From Pseudochryseolinea flava (lineage in GTDB: Bacteria > Bacteroidota > Bacteroidia > Cytophagales > Cyclobacteriaceae), in contig NZ_QMFY01000001.1 in NCBI RefSeq assembly GCF_003286915.1, positions 434,001-498,000 of the forward strand: 64,000 bases of DNA. The letters are read 5' to 3'. The translations under genes were made by a program, and so were the position numbers. Below are positions 16,075 through 22,821 of the stretch, one piece after another. Under the pieces are notes generated by a model that saw only the letters and a program-made list of their open reading frames with translations, did not search any database and was not told the DNA's origin. Numbering within the stretch: the first letter of the stretch is position 1; every line of letters begins with the position of its first letter.

Positions 16075-16350
16075 TTATTTAAGGTCCTGTCTATAATTGA
16101 GGCGGCGTATCTCTCCGTCTACAAATTGAAATGAAAAAGTGCCCAGACCTTGAACGTAGAGACGATAACTCTCTCCGTCTTCTTCAAGGGTGCTCACTTT
16201 TGAAATGGTAACGTCACCAAGATCTTTTGCCGCATGCATGATGGAAAGCCATAGTAATAAAGATTTTTTCAACGTAGCCGAAAGACCGCGCGATGTACCT
16301 TTATCGAAAAGGTTCTTCAATTCACTATGTTTAATGGATGCGATCATCAC
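16075..16350 (-). CDS. higB: HigB/RelE-like toxin
   Basis: 91 residues. The order IKHSELKNLFDKGTSRGL, a central helix, a short beta-sheet (YRLYVQGLGTFSFQFVDGEIRRLNYRQDL) matches the HigB/RelE ribonuclease fold, although the usual WSI/WR sheet motif is altered to YRLYV/FSFQF, so activity may be weakened. HigB toxins cut mRNA at the ribosome. The gene opens a three-gene operon higB-higA-membrane protein. Note its position next to an RNA-repair locus. Confidence 0.78.
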   Translation of the reverse strand: MMIASIKHSELKNLFDKGTSRGLSATLKKSLLLWLSIMHAAKDLGDVTISKVSTLEEDGESYRLYVQGLGTFSFQFVDGEIRRLNYRQDLK

Positions 16351-16365
16351 GCAACTTTATACTTT

Positions 16366-16382
16366 GTTGACAACCCGTCAAC
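16366..16382. promoter_or_regulatory. Palindromic operator in the higBA leader
   Basis: GTTGAC-AACCC-GTCAAC is a perfect 6-bp inverted repeat 16 bases upstream of the higB start, the usual place for an antitoxin operator. Confidence 0.55.
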
Positions 16383-16402
16383 GGATTTTTACGTTAGGGT
16401 CA

Positions 16403-16410
16403 CAAAAGTA
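16403..16410 (-). promoter_or_regulatory. Bacteroidota-type -7 box for higBA
   Basis: TACTTTTG on the minus strand fits TAnnTTTG. It lies upstream of the palindrome at 16366-16382, which would place that palindrome in the early transcript. Confidence 0.4.
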
Positions 16411-16423
16411 AAAAATAAATATT

Positions 16424-16440
16424 GTTACCCGTTAGGTAAC
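16424..16440. promoter_or_regulatory. Second palindrome between divergent promoters
   Basis: GTTACC-CGTTA-GGTAAC, a perfect 6-bp inverted repeat with a 5-base centre, lies between the higBA -7 box and the plus-strand -7 box. Its sequence differs from the first palindrome, so a second DNA-binding protein is possible. Confidence 0.45.
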
Positions 16441-16456
16441 AAATAAAAAACTTCAC

Positions 16457-16464
16457 TACGTTTG
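16457..16464 (+). promoter_or_regulatory. Bacteroidota-type -7 box for the short leader ORF
   Basis: TACGTTTG matches TAnnTTTG, 20 bases before the ATG of the 33-codon ORF. I see no clear TTTG -33 element at the expected distance. Confidence 0.5.
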
Positions 16465-16483
16465 TATCGTTAAAATAAAAAAC

Positions 16484-16585
16484 ATGACACCGAATACTAC
16501 CATTCAAAATTCCCCCAGACACGAAGCGATTCGCTTTACTGTCATAGGTGGTTATTGGACGTATTTTCCGGGGCTAATGTATTAG
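16484..16585 (+). CDS. 33-residue ORF, possible leader peptide
   Basis: ATG 16484 to TAG 16583-16585. The last third is aromatic-rich (GGYWTYFPGLMY: Tyr, Trp, Tyr, Phe, Tyr within a dozen codons). It has a promoter-like box just upstream and a strong terminator 24 bases downstream. The codons for Pro-Gly-Leu (CGGGGCT, 16569-16575) are complementary to the 5' arm of that terminator (16609-16615), which is the layout of a translation-controlled attenuator. It could instead be a small structural peptide or part of a short RNA. No biosynthetic operon follows; the next genes are tRNA and tRNA-like. Confidence 0.5.
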   Translation: MTPNTTIQNSPRHEAIRFTVIGGYWTYFPGLMY

Positions 16586-16608
16586 ACTAGATTCACTTGT
16601 ATCTATAG

Positions 16609-16636
16609 AGCCCCGAGATTTCTTGGGGCTTTTTTA
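16609..16636 (+). terminator. Rho-independent terminator after the leader ORF
   Basis: A 9-bp stem including one G-U (AGCCCCGAG at 16609-16617 with CTTGGGGCT at 16622-16630) followed by a T7 run. The 5' arm can pair alternatively with 16569-16575. Confidence 0.9.
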
Positions 16637-16799
16637 TTGACCAAGCTTTTCCATCCCTACTCTTCATTATTTGATGAGGTGGAATTGCTTTGCCAAAAGA
16701 ATAACGTACAAATGATGATGACCAATAATGCGTCAATCACAAATTGAAACGAAACTTTTTTGAATGAAATAACATGAAACAAACTTCATAAAATTTTAG

Positions 16800-16872
16800 C
16801 ACCCGAATGTTCCTTGGTGGCGAATGTCAATTTTCATTGACGTTGAGGCAGGTTCAATTCCAGCCGGGTGGG
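16800..16872 (+). ncRNA. Degenerate tRNA or tRNA-like element
   Basis: Plus-strand folding: acceptor CACCCG (16800-16805) with CGGGTG (16865-16870), 6 bp; D-stem TTC/GAA (16810-16812, 16822-16824) with GG in the loop; anticodon-like stem GTCAA/TTGAC (16826-16841) with a 6-base loop TTTTCA; T-arm GCAGG-TTCAATT-CCAGC (16848-16864) with one A-A mismatch. The short anticodon loop and six-pair acceptor make it unlikely to serve in translation. It lies 20 bases before tRNA-Pro. If decoded it would most resemble Glu(TTC). Confidence 0.45.
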
Positions 16873-16891
16873 TTCTTAAATATTCTTCTTA

Positions 16892-16966
16892 CAGGGTGTG
16901 GCGTAGTTGGTCGAGCGCGCTTGCATTGGAAGCAAGAGATCGGAGGTTCGAATCCTTCCACCCTGA
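16892..16966 (+). tRNA. tRNA-Pro(TGG)
   Basis: Complete cloverleaf: acceptor CAGGGTG/CACCCTG (7 bp, C1-G72 as in bacterial tRNA-Pro), D-stem GCGT/GCGC with GG in the loop, anticodon stem CTTGC/GCAAG, loop ATTGGAA giving anticodon TGG, variable AGATC, T-arm GGAGG-TTCGAAT-CCTTC and discriminator A. CCA is not encoded. Confidence 0.92.
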
Positions 16967-16994
16967 CAAATATTTGTATTGCTCGATAAAGTTC

Positions 16995-17078
16995 CGGAGA
17001 GTAGCCCGTAAGTGGAAGCGGACCGGTCTGTAAAACCGATGCTTTTAAGCCTTGGGTGTTCGATTCACCCCTCTCCGA
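16995..17078 (+). tRNA. tRNA-Tyr(GTA)
   Basis: Class II tRNA: acceptor CGGAGAG/CTCTCCG (7 bp), D-stem CCG/CGG, anticodon loop CTGTAAA (anticodon GTA), long variable arm with stem GCTT/AAGC, T-arm GGGTG-TTCGATT-CACCC, discriminator A. The long variable arm plus GTA identify Tyr. The first pair is C1-G72, whereas bacterial tRNA-Tyr normally has G1-C72; the 27-43 pair is also a mismatch. CCA not encoded. Confidence 0.85.
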
Positions 17079-17150
17079 CACAACCACGACTCACGTTCTG
17101 ATTGGATTTGATGCTCATCACGAATTCCAGAATGCCGTTGTGCATTAGTC

Positions 17151-17180
17151 AGGCTTCCGAAGAAATTCGTGAAGCCTTTT
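17151..17180 (+). terminator. Terminator after the tRNA pair
   Basis: A 7-bp stem (AGGCTTC at 17151-17157 with GAAGCCT at 17171-17177) followed by a short T-run, 72 bases after tRNA-Tyr. Confidence 0.7.
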
Positions 17181-17215
17181 GGCATGTTATTTTGGCTTCA
17201 CCTCTAAAAGACAAC

Positions 17216-17398
17216 ATGAAAAAAGAAAAGAACAAGCAACCATCTTTGGACAAAAAGACAACTGCACTTAACAAGATGCCTGATCCAGATATCAATCCAG
17301 GTGAAGGAAAAAAAATCTCTGACACGCTTCGTCAGTACCCAAAGAAAATCGGAAAACATGGAATAGACGACGAGCGTACGTTGAATCCTGAAGAATAA
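17216..17398 (+). CDS. Small hydrophilic protein, unknown function
   Basis: 60 residues from ATG 17216, rich in Lys, Asp and Pro, with no hydrophobic core; probably largely disordered. A TTG at 17102 would extend it into the tRNA terminator and is rejected. Its end abuts the stop of the convergent transducer gene. It resembles the equally hydrophilic 64-residue protein at 17779-17973 in composition only. Confidence 0.45.
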   Translation: MKKEKNKQPSLDKKTTALNKMPDPDINPGEGKKISDTLRQYPKKIGKHGIDDERTLNPEE

Positions 17399-17782
17399 TT
17401 AATCCATCGGGAATGCCATCGTACTCATCAATGCATTCTCCGCTTGGCGTGAATCCAATCGTGTGTGCTGTACAACGATAGGCCTATCCGCCGTAATGAC
17501 CGACGCATAATCCGTATCCGTGGGTATAGGTTGAGGATCGTACAAGTCATTAAATCGAACATGCTTCGTCCGGCGTCCTTCTACTTTTACTTTGTATGGA
17601 CCGACTGGATCTTTATCAGCGAAATAAATTGTGATTTCGACATGAACAGCTTCTTCGTTTGTGTTGAGTATGCATGCCGTTTCATGACTCGTCATTTGTG
17701 GTGATGGACCGTTACTCCTCGATGGAATGTATCCTTCCGGAATAGCCCAAACTTTATGTCCAATAGCTGTTTTCATAGTCAC
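17399..17782 (-). CDS. Sensory rhodopsin transducer (ASRT) family protein, copy 1
   Basis: 127 residues covering the whole ASRT beta-sandwich: HKVWAIPEGYIPSRSNGP, SHETACILNTNEEAVHVEITIYF, RTKHVRFNDL and PIVVQHTRLDSRQAENALMST, nearly identical in pattern to the Anabaena transducer. The family forms soluble tetramers; outside Anabaena most members have no rhodopsin partner and have been proposed to bind small sugars. No rhodopsin gene is in this window. It is the last gene of a five-gene minus-strand operon, starting 4 bases inside the preceding ORF. Confidence 0.9.
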   Translation of the reverse strand: MTMKTAIGHKVWAIPEGYIPSRSNGPSPQMTSHETACILNTNEEAVHVEITIYFADKDPVGPYKVKVEGRRTKHVRFNDLYDPQPIPTDTDYASVITADRPIVVQHTRLDSRQAENALMSTMAFPMD

Positions 17783-17973
17783 TTACGTTCATCGTTTCTA
17801 TCCGTAGATTTTTTTGCAGGCGGTGCTCCGGCCTTTACCCCTTCATATCCACCCATTTGCGGAAGCTCATTCAGGTAACTCAAATCTTTCCCCGTTGACG
17901 AATCCTGGAGATCCTTTCGAATTTCTACGGCCTCTTTCTTCGGTAAACTCGTATTGCTTTTACTTTTTTTCAT
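17779..17973 (-). CDS. Small hydrophilic protein, unknown function
   Basis: 64 residues, very polar, with a basic N-terminus and a Gly/Pro-rich middle (LPQMGGYEGVKAGAPP). It overlaps the next gene by 4 bases (ATGA), a translational-coupling arrangement. No known family. Confidence 0.5.
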   Translation of the reverse strand: MKKSKSNTSLPKKEAVEIRKDLQDSSTGKDLSYLNELPQMGGYEGVKAGAPPAKKSTDRNDERK

Positions 17974-18000
17974 ACGCTATACATCAAAAAAGAAATGCCA

Positions 18001-18543
18001 TCACATCTTTAACCACGCTCGCCAGTTTCTTCGAACAGATTTTTTCATCAACTCCGGGGCATGATTCTTACTTGATTCAATCACATAATCTACCTCGTCA
18101 GTGATCGCACTATAGGTAAGCCTGGACTCAACAATTAACACCGCCGCACTAAAGAAAAGAAATACAGATCCGATCAGCCCAAGTGCTGTAGGAATCCAGG
18201 TAAATCGAATATGTGTTATCGACACGATTCCGATTGCTAAACTCGTAGAAATAAAAATACCCAGACTCAAATAAAGGGTAGTCATCGCCCTCGTAAGCAA
18301 CTTACTGCGTCTTGCACTTTTGCGAAGGAGCGTGTACAGAATTCTTCTTTTCCGTTCGTTATCAGATTCCTTATCACTGCTCTTTTCGATCTTCATGAAT
18401 TCTTCGGAGATTTTACGCACGCGCTCAATCACGCGACTCAATCTTTGAGATGTTGTCATGATGAGCGAACCACTTGCCAAAATCAACACGGCCGGCGTAA
18501 TCATACTCGACAAAATTCCAAGCATTGGTGTAGCGTCATTCAT
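18001..18543 (-). CDS. DUF2721 membrane protein
   Basis: 180 residues from ATG 18543. It matches the DUF2721 pattern: an N-terminal membrane helix (LSSMITPAVLILASGSLIM), the polar TTSQRLSRVIERVRKI segment, then two more helices. Function unknown. The start lies inside the end of the upstream transducer gene (8-base overlap), so it is in the same operon. Confidence 0.75.
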   Translation of the reverse strand: MNDATPMLGILSSMITPAVLILASGSLIMTTSQRLSRVIERVRKISEEFMKIEKSSDKESDNERKRRILYTLLRKSARRSKLLTRAMTTLYLSLGIFISTSLAIGIVSITHIRFTWIPTALGLIGSVFLFFSAAVLIVESRLTYSAITDEVDYVIESSKNHAPELMKKSVRRNWRAWLKM

Positions 18544-18913
18544 GGGGATGATAATAAGGTGTGACAACGATTCCAGCCAATTCGCGTTGTGCCGTAATGA
18601 CACGACTAAATTGTACGATCACTGGAACACTTGATACAAGCACAAACGAAAACGGGGTATCCAACGGAATGGGTAGCGGATTGATTAGATCGTTAAATCT
18701 GATCTTCCTGAGCCTCTCCGATTTTACAACTATGCTCTTTACATCCATTTCACGATCATCCTCATAAAAAATGCTGATCGCTATATCGGCATCGCGATTC
18801 GTCATATTGAGAATGGAAATTTTATCATGACTTGTAAACATGGGCTCAGGTCCATGAGAATTTAGCGGAATACGTCCTGCCGAAAAACTCCATATCGTTT
18901 TACCGTGCATCAT
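18536..18913 (-). CDS. Sensory rhodopsin transducer (ASRT) family protein, copy 2
   Basis: 125 residues, a divergent paralogue of the protein at 17399-17782: HGKTIWSFSAGRIPLNSHGPEP, DIAISIFYEDDRE, RKIRFNDL and PVIVQFSRV are shared, but the C-terminal HTRLDSRQAENAL motif has changed to FSRVITAQRELAG. Two such paralogues in one operon suggest a heteromeric complex or two ligands. It overlaps the lactone oxidase gene by 4 bases. Confidence 0.82.
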   Translation of the reverse strand: MMHGKTIWSFSAGRIPLNSHGPEPMFTSHDKISILNMTNRDADIAISIFYEDDREMDVKSIVVKSERLRKIRFNDLINPLPIPLDTPFSFVLVSSVPVIVQFSRVITAQRELAGIVVTPYYHPHE

Positions 18914-20094
18914 TTCTCAAAGACTTCTTTTAAGTGGTTGTTCATGTAAAAACCATTGGGATCGATCTTTTTTCGCAACGCATGAAATTCATTCCATCGT
19001 GGATAAAGTTTTTGCAACTGTGTTGATCGCATGTTATGCTTCTTAGCCCAATGCGGCCGCCCTCCGTACGCAATAAAGATCGGTTCGATATCATTGAAAT
19101 ACGCTTCGTATGGTAAACCCGCATTATGATGCAACGAAATAGAAATACTATCACGCCCTTGATGCGGACTTAGATAATTTTCATCCGCTGCGATTGACCT
19201 CACTAAAATCCTCCACGCAACATTTTTACGATGTCGTGCTTTCACACGCTTTCGAACTTCTTCGAAACACGATAACCCTGCCTCCCAAGGCAAAGCATAT
19301 TCCATCTCATCAAATTTTAAAGTTCGCTTCTTCGGTAAAATCTCGCCTACATTTCCCGCTTCATCTTTTCGACAGTAGTACGAAAAATGAAATTGGTCTG
19401 TACCTTTTCCTGGTTCATTCAAAATTCGAATCTTCGTTTCGTCACTCCTCGGGTACCAGTAGAAATCAACATTTCTATTTACATTCGCGAGTTGTTCAAA
19501 GTTTTCAACGCACGTATTTGTATCCGTGAACATTTCAGTGCGATGTAGTTGGAACAATGGCACAACTGCCACGGTAATTTCCGTAAAAATTCCAAAAGCT
19601 CCCAACGACACACGCATCGCTTTCATCACATCAGCATTTTTGTCGTCATTAAAATCATGAACGTCGCCTTTATAGTCGATCATTCTTACACCTTTCAATA
19701 CCGCAGCAAGGTTTTGCAACCTCCTTCCGCTTCCATGTGTTCCTGTCGAAATTGCGCCCGCTAATGTTTGCACGTCGACATCTCCCGTGTTAAAAAGTGC
19801 CAGATTATGCTGCTGTAGTAACATATTCGATTCATGTACCGTTGTGCCTGCATAAAGCGTAGCCGTTCCATTATGATGAATATTTTTAATTCCCTTCATT
19901 TGATTTAGATGGACTAATAATCCATCGGTTTCTACCAAAGGAGAGGATGAATGCCCTGCCGCTGCAAGCTTTATTTTTCCGCCCTTCGCAGATTGTCGCG
20001 CCACAATGTCTCTCAAATATTCCTCATGATCGGGTGTCACAAATTGTGCAGGCGAAAATTTCAGTGAACCACTCCAGTTTTCCCATTCCATCAT
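18910..20094 (-). CDS. FAD-linked sugar-1,4-lactone oxidase family protein
   Basis: 394 residues from ATG 20094. An N-terminal FAD-binding PCMH domain has the AAAGHSSSP motif whose His is the covalent flavin attachment site in aldonolactone oxidases, then DVQTLAGAISTGTHGSG. The C-terminal ALO domain ends in GRPHWAKKHN and KKIDPNGFYMNNHL, diagnostic for D-arabinono/L-gulono-lactone oxidases. It oxidises aldonolactones or alditols with O2 or another acceptor. First gene of the five-gene operon; divergent from the GH13 gene 89 bases away. Confidence 0.85.
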   Translation of the reverse strand: MMEWENWSGSLKFSPAQFVTPDHEEYLRDIVARQSAKGGKIKLAAAGHSSSPLVETDGLLVHLNQMKGIKNIHHNGTATLYAGTTVHESNMLLQQHNLALFNTGDVDVQTLAGAISTGTHGSGRRLQNLAAVLKGVRMIDYKGDVHDFNDDKNADVMKAMRVSLGAFGIFTEITVAVVPLFQLHRTEMFTDTNTCVENFEQLANVNRNVDFYWYPRSDETKIRILNEPGKGTDQFHFSYYCRKDEAGNVGEILPKKRTLKFDEMEYALPWEAGLSCFEEVRKRVKARHRKNVAWRILVRSIAADENYLSPHQGRDSISISLHHNAGLPYEAYFNDIEPIFIAYGGRPHWAKKHNMRSTQLQKLYPRWNEFHALRKKIDPNGFYMNNHLKEVFEK

Positions 20095-20183
20095 GTCGTA
20101 TACTCTTAAAATTGAATGCCTAATCAGGAAAACCAACTGGCGACAATAATGACTCATTTGGTACAAGTTTATTAGGATCTCAA

Positions 20184-21809
20184 ATGATGACACGATGGTT
20201 TAAAAATGCGATTGTCTATTCGTTAGACGTAGAAACTTATCTCGATTCCAACGGTGATGGTGTGGGCGACTTTCAAGGACTTATTTCCAAGCTCGACTAC
20301 CTTTCCGGTCTGGGCATCACATGCATTTGGCTGTTGCCATTCTTCCCATCGCCCAATCGAGACAATGGCTACGACGTGAAAGATTATTACAGCGTTGACA
20401 GTCGCCTTGGTGATCTTGGCGATTTCGTTCAGTTCATGTCCAAATGCCACGACCTCGGCATTCGCGTGATCATCGATCTTGTTATCAATCACACATCGAT
20501 AGAGCATCCTTGGTTTTTAGACGCAAGAAAAAGTAAAGATTCCCCTTATAGAAGTTTTTACATTTGGTCAGATCGTCCGCTGCCGTTTAAGAAAAAAGAA
20601 ATCGTATTCCCAGGAGAAGAAGACCAGGTGTGGACGTACGATGATGCTGCGCAACAATATTACTTCCATCGTTTCTATGCAGAACAACCAGATCTAAACA
20701 TTGCCTGTGAACAACTGCGCAAAGAAATTCTGCGCATTGTTGAGTTCTGGCTCTACTTGCGGGTAGACGGATTTCGAATTGATGCCGCAGAACGCGTCAT
20801 AGAGCTCGACGGTGCAAGTGGCAATCAACGAAAAATGCTAGATGATTTTTTTGAAACGCTACGGTCATTCGTCGCTTCCAAAAATCCAGATGCTGTATTG
20901 CTTGCGGAAGCAAACGTCGCTCCGAAAGATATCGGCTTATATCTGCGAAGAAACCAACGCATGCATATGTTGTTTAACTTCTACATCAACCAACATATAT
21001 TTCTGTCGCTGGCAAAAGGCGATGCGAAAAGTTTACGCGCTGCATTTGAAAAATTACCGTTGTGCGATGATCAACAGCAATGGTTAAATTTTTTGCGTCA
21101 CCACGATGAACTGACATTGACATTGCTTTCAGACGAACAAAGAGCGCTCGTGTTTTCCCAGTATGCACCACAAAAAACAATGCGCATATACAATAGAGGT
21201 ATCCGACGACGTCTCGCGCCTATGGTGGCAAATGATCCGCGTCTATTGCATTTATGTTACAGTATCCTATTTGCATTGCCGGGCGCAGTGTTACTCCGTT
21301 ATGGAGATGAGATCGGTATGGGCGATAATCTCAACTTGGATGGACGCGTCTCCGTGAGAACGCCTATGCAATGGTCGTCTTCTCATAATGCAGGATTCTC
21401 GACAGCAAACGCGCGAAAAATTGTCCATCCTATCATCAAGGAAGGCGAATATTCCTTTACCAGGATCAATGTACTTGCACAACAACGCGACCCCAATGCC
21501 TTGTTGAATTTCATTGAAAGAATGATCACCACGCGAAAACAGACTCCTGAAATTGGAATAGGAAAATACAGCTTCTCTAAAAATACGCCATCAGGGATAC
21601 TCGCACATACATGTGAACATGACAATGTGAAGATGTTTTTCTGTCACAATTTCAAAGACGAAGTTACAACGTTAGCGCTATCCGACTTTATACCAGAGCA
21701 TAGCGCAGTATTCGAAATACTTTGCGACGGTGAAAGCGCGGTTCACGACGGGTTGATCATCCTCGACGGCTTTGGGTTTATATGGCTTCGTGTTGAAAAC
21801 AAAATTTAA
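20184..21809 (+). CDS. GH13 alpha-amylase family enzyme, trehalose-synthase-like
   Basis: 541 residues forming a GH13 barrel: DSNGDGVGDFQGL calcium loop, GYDVKDY, VIIDLVINHTS, nucleophile Asp in GFRIDAAERVIE, acid/base Glu in LLAEANV, and RHHDELTL. The length and HDELTL block fit the TreS-like maltose glucosyltransferase branch, but substrate loops cannot be judged by eye, so trehalose synthase versus another alpha-glucan enzyme remains open. The downstream LLM oxidoreductase overlaps its end closely, indicating an operon. Confidence 0.8.
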   Translation: MMTRWFKNAIVYSLDVETYLDSNGDGVGDFQGLISKLDYLSGLGITCIWLLPFFPSPNRDNGYDVKDYYSVDSRLGDLGDFVQFMSKCHDLGIRVIIDLVINHTSIEHPWFLDARKSKDSPYRSFYIWSDRPLPFKKKEIVFPGEEDQVWTYDDAAQQYYFHRFYAEQPDLNIACEQLRKEILRIVEFWLYLRVDGFRIDAAERVIELDGASGNQRKMLDDFFETLRSFVASKNPDAVLLAEANVAPKDIGLYLRRNQRMHMLFNFYINQHIFLSLAKGDAKSLRAAFEKLPLCDDQQQWLNFLRHHDELTLTLLSDEQRALVFSQYAPQKTMRIYNRGIRRRLAPMVANDPRLLHLCYSILFALPGAVLLRYGDEIGMGDNLNLDGRVSVRTPMQWSSSHNAGFSTANARKIVHPIIKEGEYSFTRINVLAQQRDPNALLNFIERMITTRKQTPEIGIGKYSFSKNTPSGILAHTCEHDNVKMFFCHNFKDEVTTLALSDFIPEHSAVFEILCDGESAVHDGLIILDGFGFIWLRVENKI

Positions 21810-21813
21810 ACAT

Positions 21814-22791
21814 ATGGCATCAATTGGATACCACGCCTCGCATGAACAGTTCAAACCAAGTGAATTGTTACGTTATGCGTCACTTGCTGCACAACATGGA
21901 TTTACATTCATAAACTCTTCTGACCACTTTCACCCATGGAGTAAGCGACAAGGGCAAAGCGGTTTTTCTTTCGCGTGGCTCGGTGCCGCCATGTATGCCG
22001 TTCCACTTCCGTTTGGCGTAGTGTGTTCGCCTGGCCAACGATACCACCCCGCAATCGTTGCACAAGCTGCAGCAACAATAGCGGAGATGTTCCCCGATCG
22101 TTTCTGGATTTCTGTAGGTAGCGGAGAAGCACTAAATGAAAGAATCACAGGCGAAAAGTGGCCCGCAAAAGCAGAGCGAAATGAACGCCTCAAAACAAGC
22201 GTTGATATAATCCGAAGTTTATTTCGCGGAGAGACGGTAACGCATCATGGCGTCGTAAACATTGAGGAAGCAAAACTATACACGCTCCCGCTTAGTCCGC
22301 CGCCTATTATAGGTGCTGCCGTTACCGCCGAAACTGCCGAGTGGATGGGCAACTGGGCCGATGGACTCATTACAGTAAGCGCGCCGTTACCAGATCTCCA
22401 AAAAGTTGTCGACGCCTTTTATCGTGGTGGCGGAAAAAACAAACCGATGTATTTGAAAGTACAGTTGTCGTACGATAAAACAGAAGAAGGTGCTATGCGC
22501 GGCGCCTATGATCAATGGCGAACCAATATTTTCGCTGGTACTGTACTCGCTGACCTCTGGAAGGTAGAACAATTTGACGCGCTCGGCGAGATGGTACAAC
22601 CCCATGAACTCACCAAGATGATTAACATCTCACCTGATTTAGATGTACATGCCAATCATATCAAAAACTATATCGACATGGGCTTTGAAAAGATTGTGCT
22701 TCACAACGTAAATCGAGAACAAGAACTTTTTATAGAAGATTTCGGCAGATATATCTTACCAAAACTCAACGCATCGCAAAATAAAATGTAG
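21814..22791 (+). CDS. LLM-class (TIGR03885-type) flavin-dependent oxidoreductase
   Basis: 325 residues from ATG 21814, 4 bases after the amylase stop. Luciferase-like barrel with SSDHFHPW, the FPDRFWISVGSGEALNE signature of the F420-dependent glucose-6-phosphate-dehydrogenase-like branch, and WADGLITVS. The pairing of this subfamily with GH13 trehalose-synthase-like enzymes is recurrent. It probably oxidises a sugar derivative; FMN or F420 use is undecided, and F420 is unlikely in this phylum. Confidence 0.8.
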   Translation: MASIGYHASHEQFKPSELLRYASLAAQHGFTFINSSDHFHPWSKRQGQSGFSFAWLGAAMYAVPLPFGVVCSPGQRYHPAIVAQAAATIAEMFPDRFWISVGSGEALNERITGEKWPAKAERNERLKTSVDIIRSLFRGETVTHHGVVNIEEAKLYTLPLSPPPIIGAAVTAETAEWMGNWADGLITVSAPLPDLQKVVDAFYRGGGKNKPMYLKVQLSYDKTEEGAMRGAYDQWRTNIFAGTVLADLWKVEQFDALGEMVQPHELTKMINISPDLDVHANHIKNYIDMGFEKIVLHNVNREQELFIEDFGRYILPKLNASQNKM

Positions 22792-22821
22792 TGATTTACG
22801 TCGATAAGAAAAAATATCGAA

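Noticed and set aside
16807-17087. Three open frames across the tRNA-Pro/tRNA-Tyr segment
   Set aside because: They read through the tRNA genes and have no protein-like composition.
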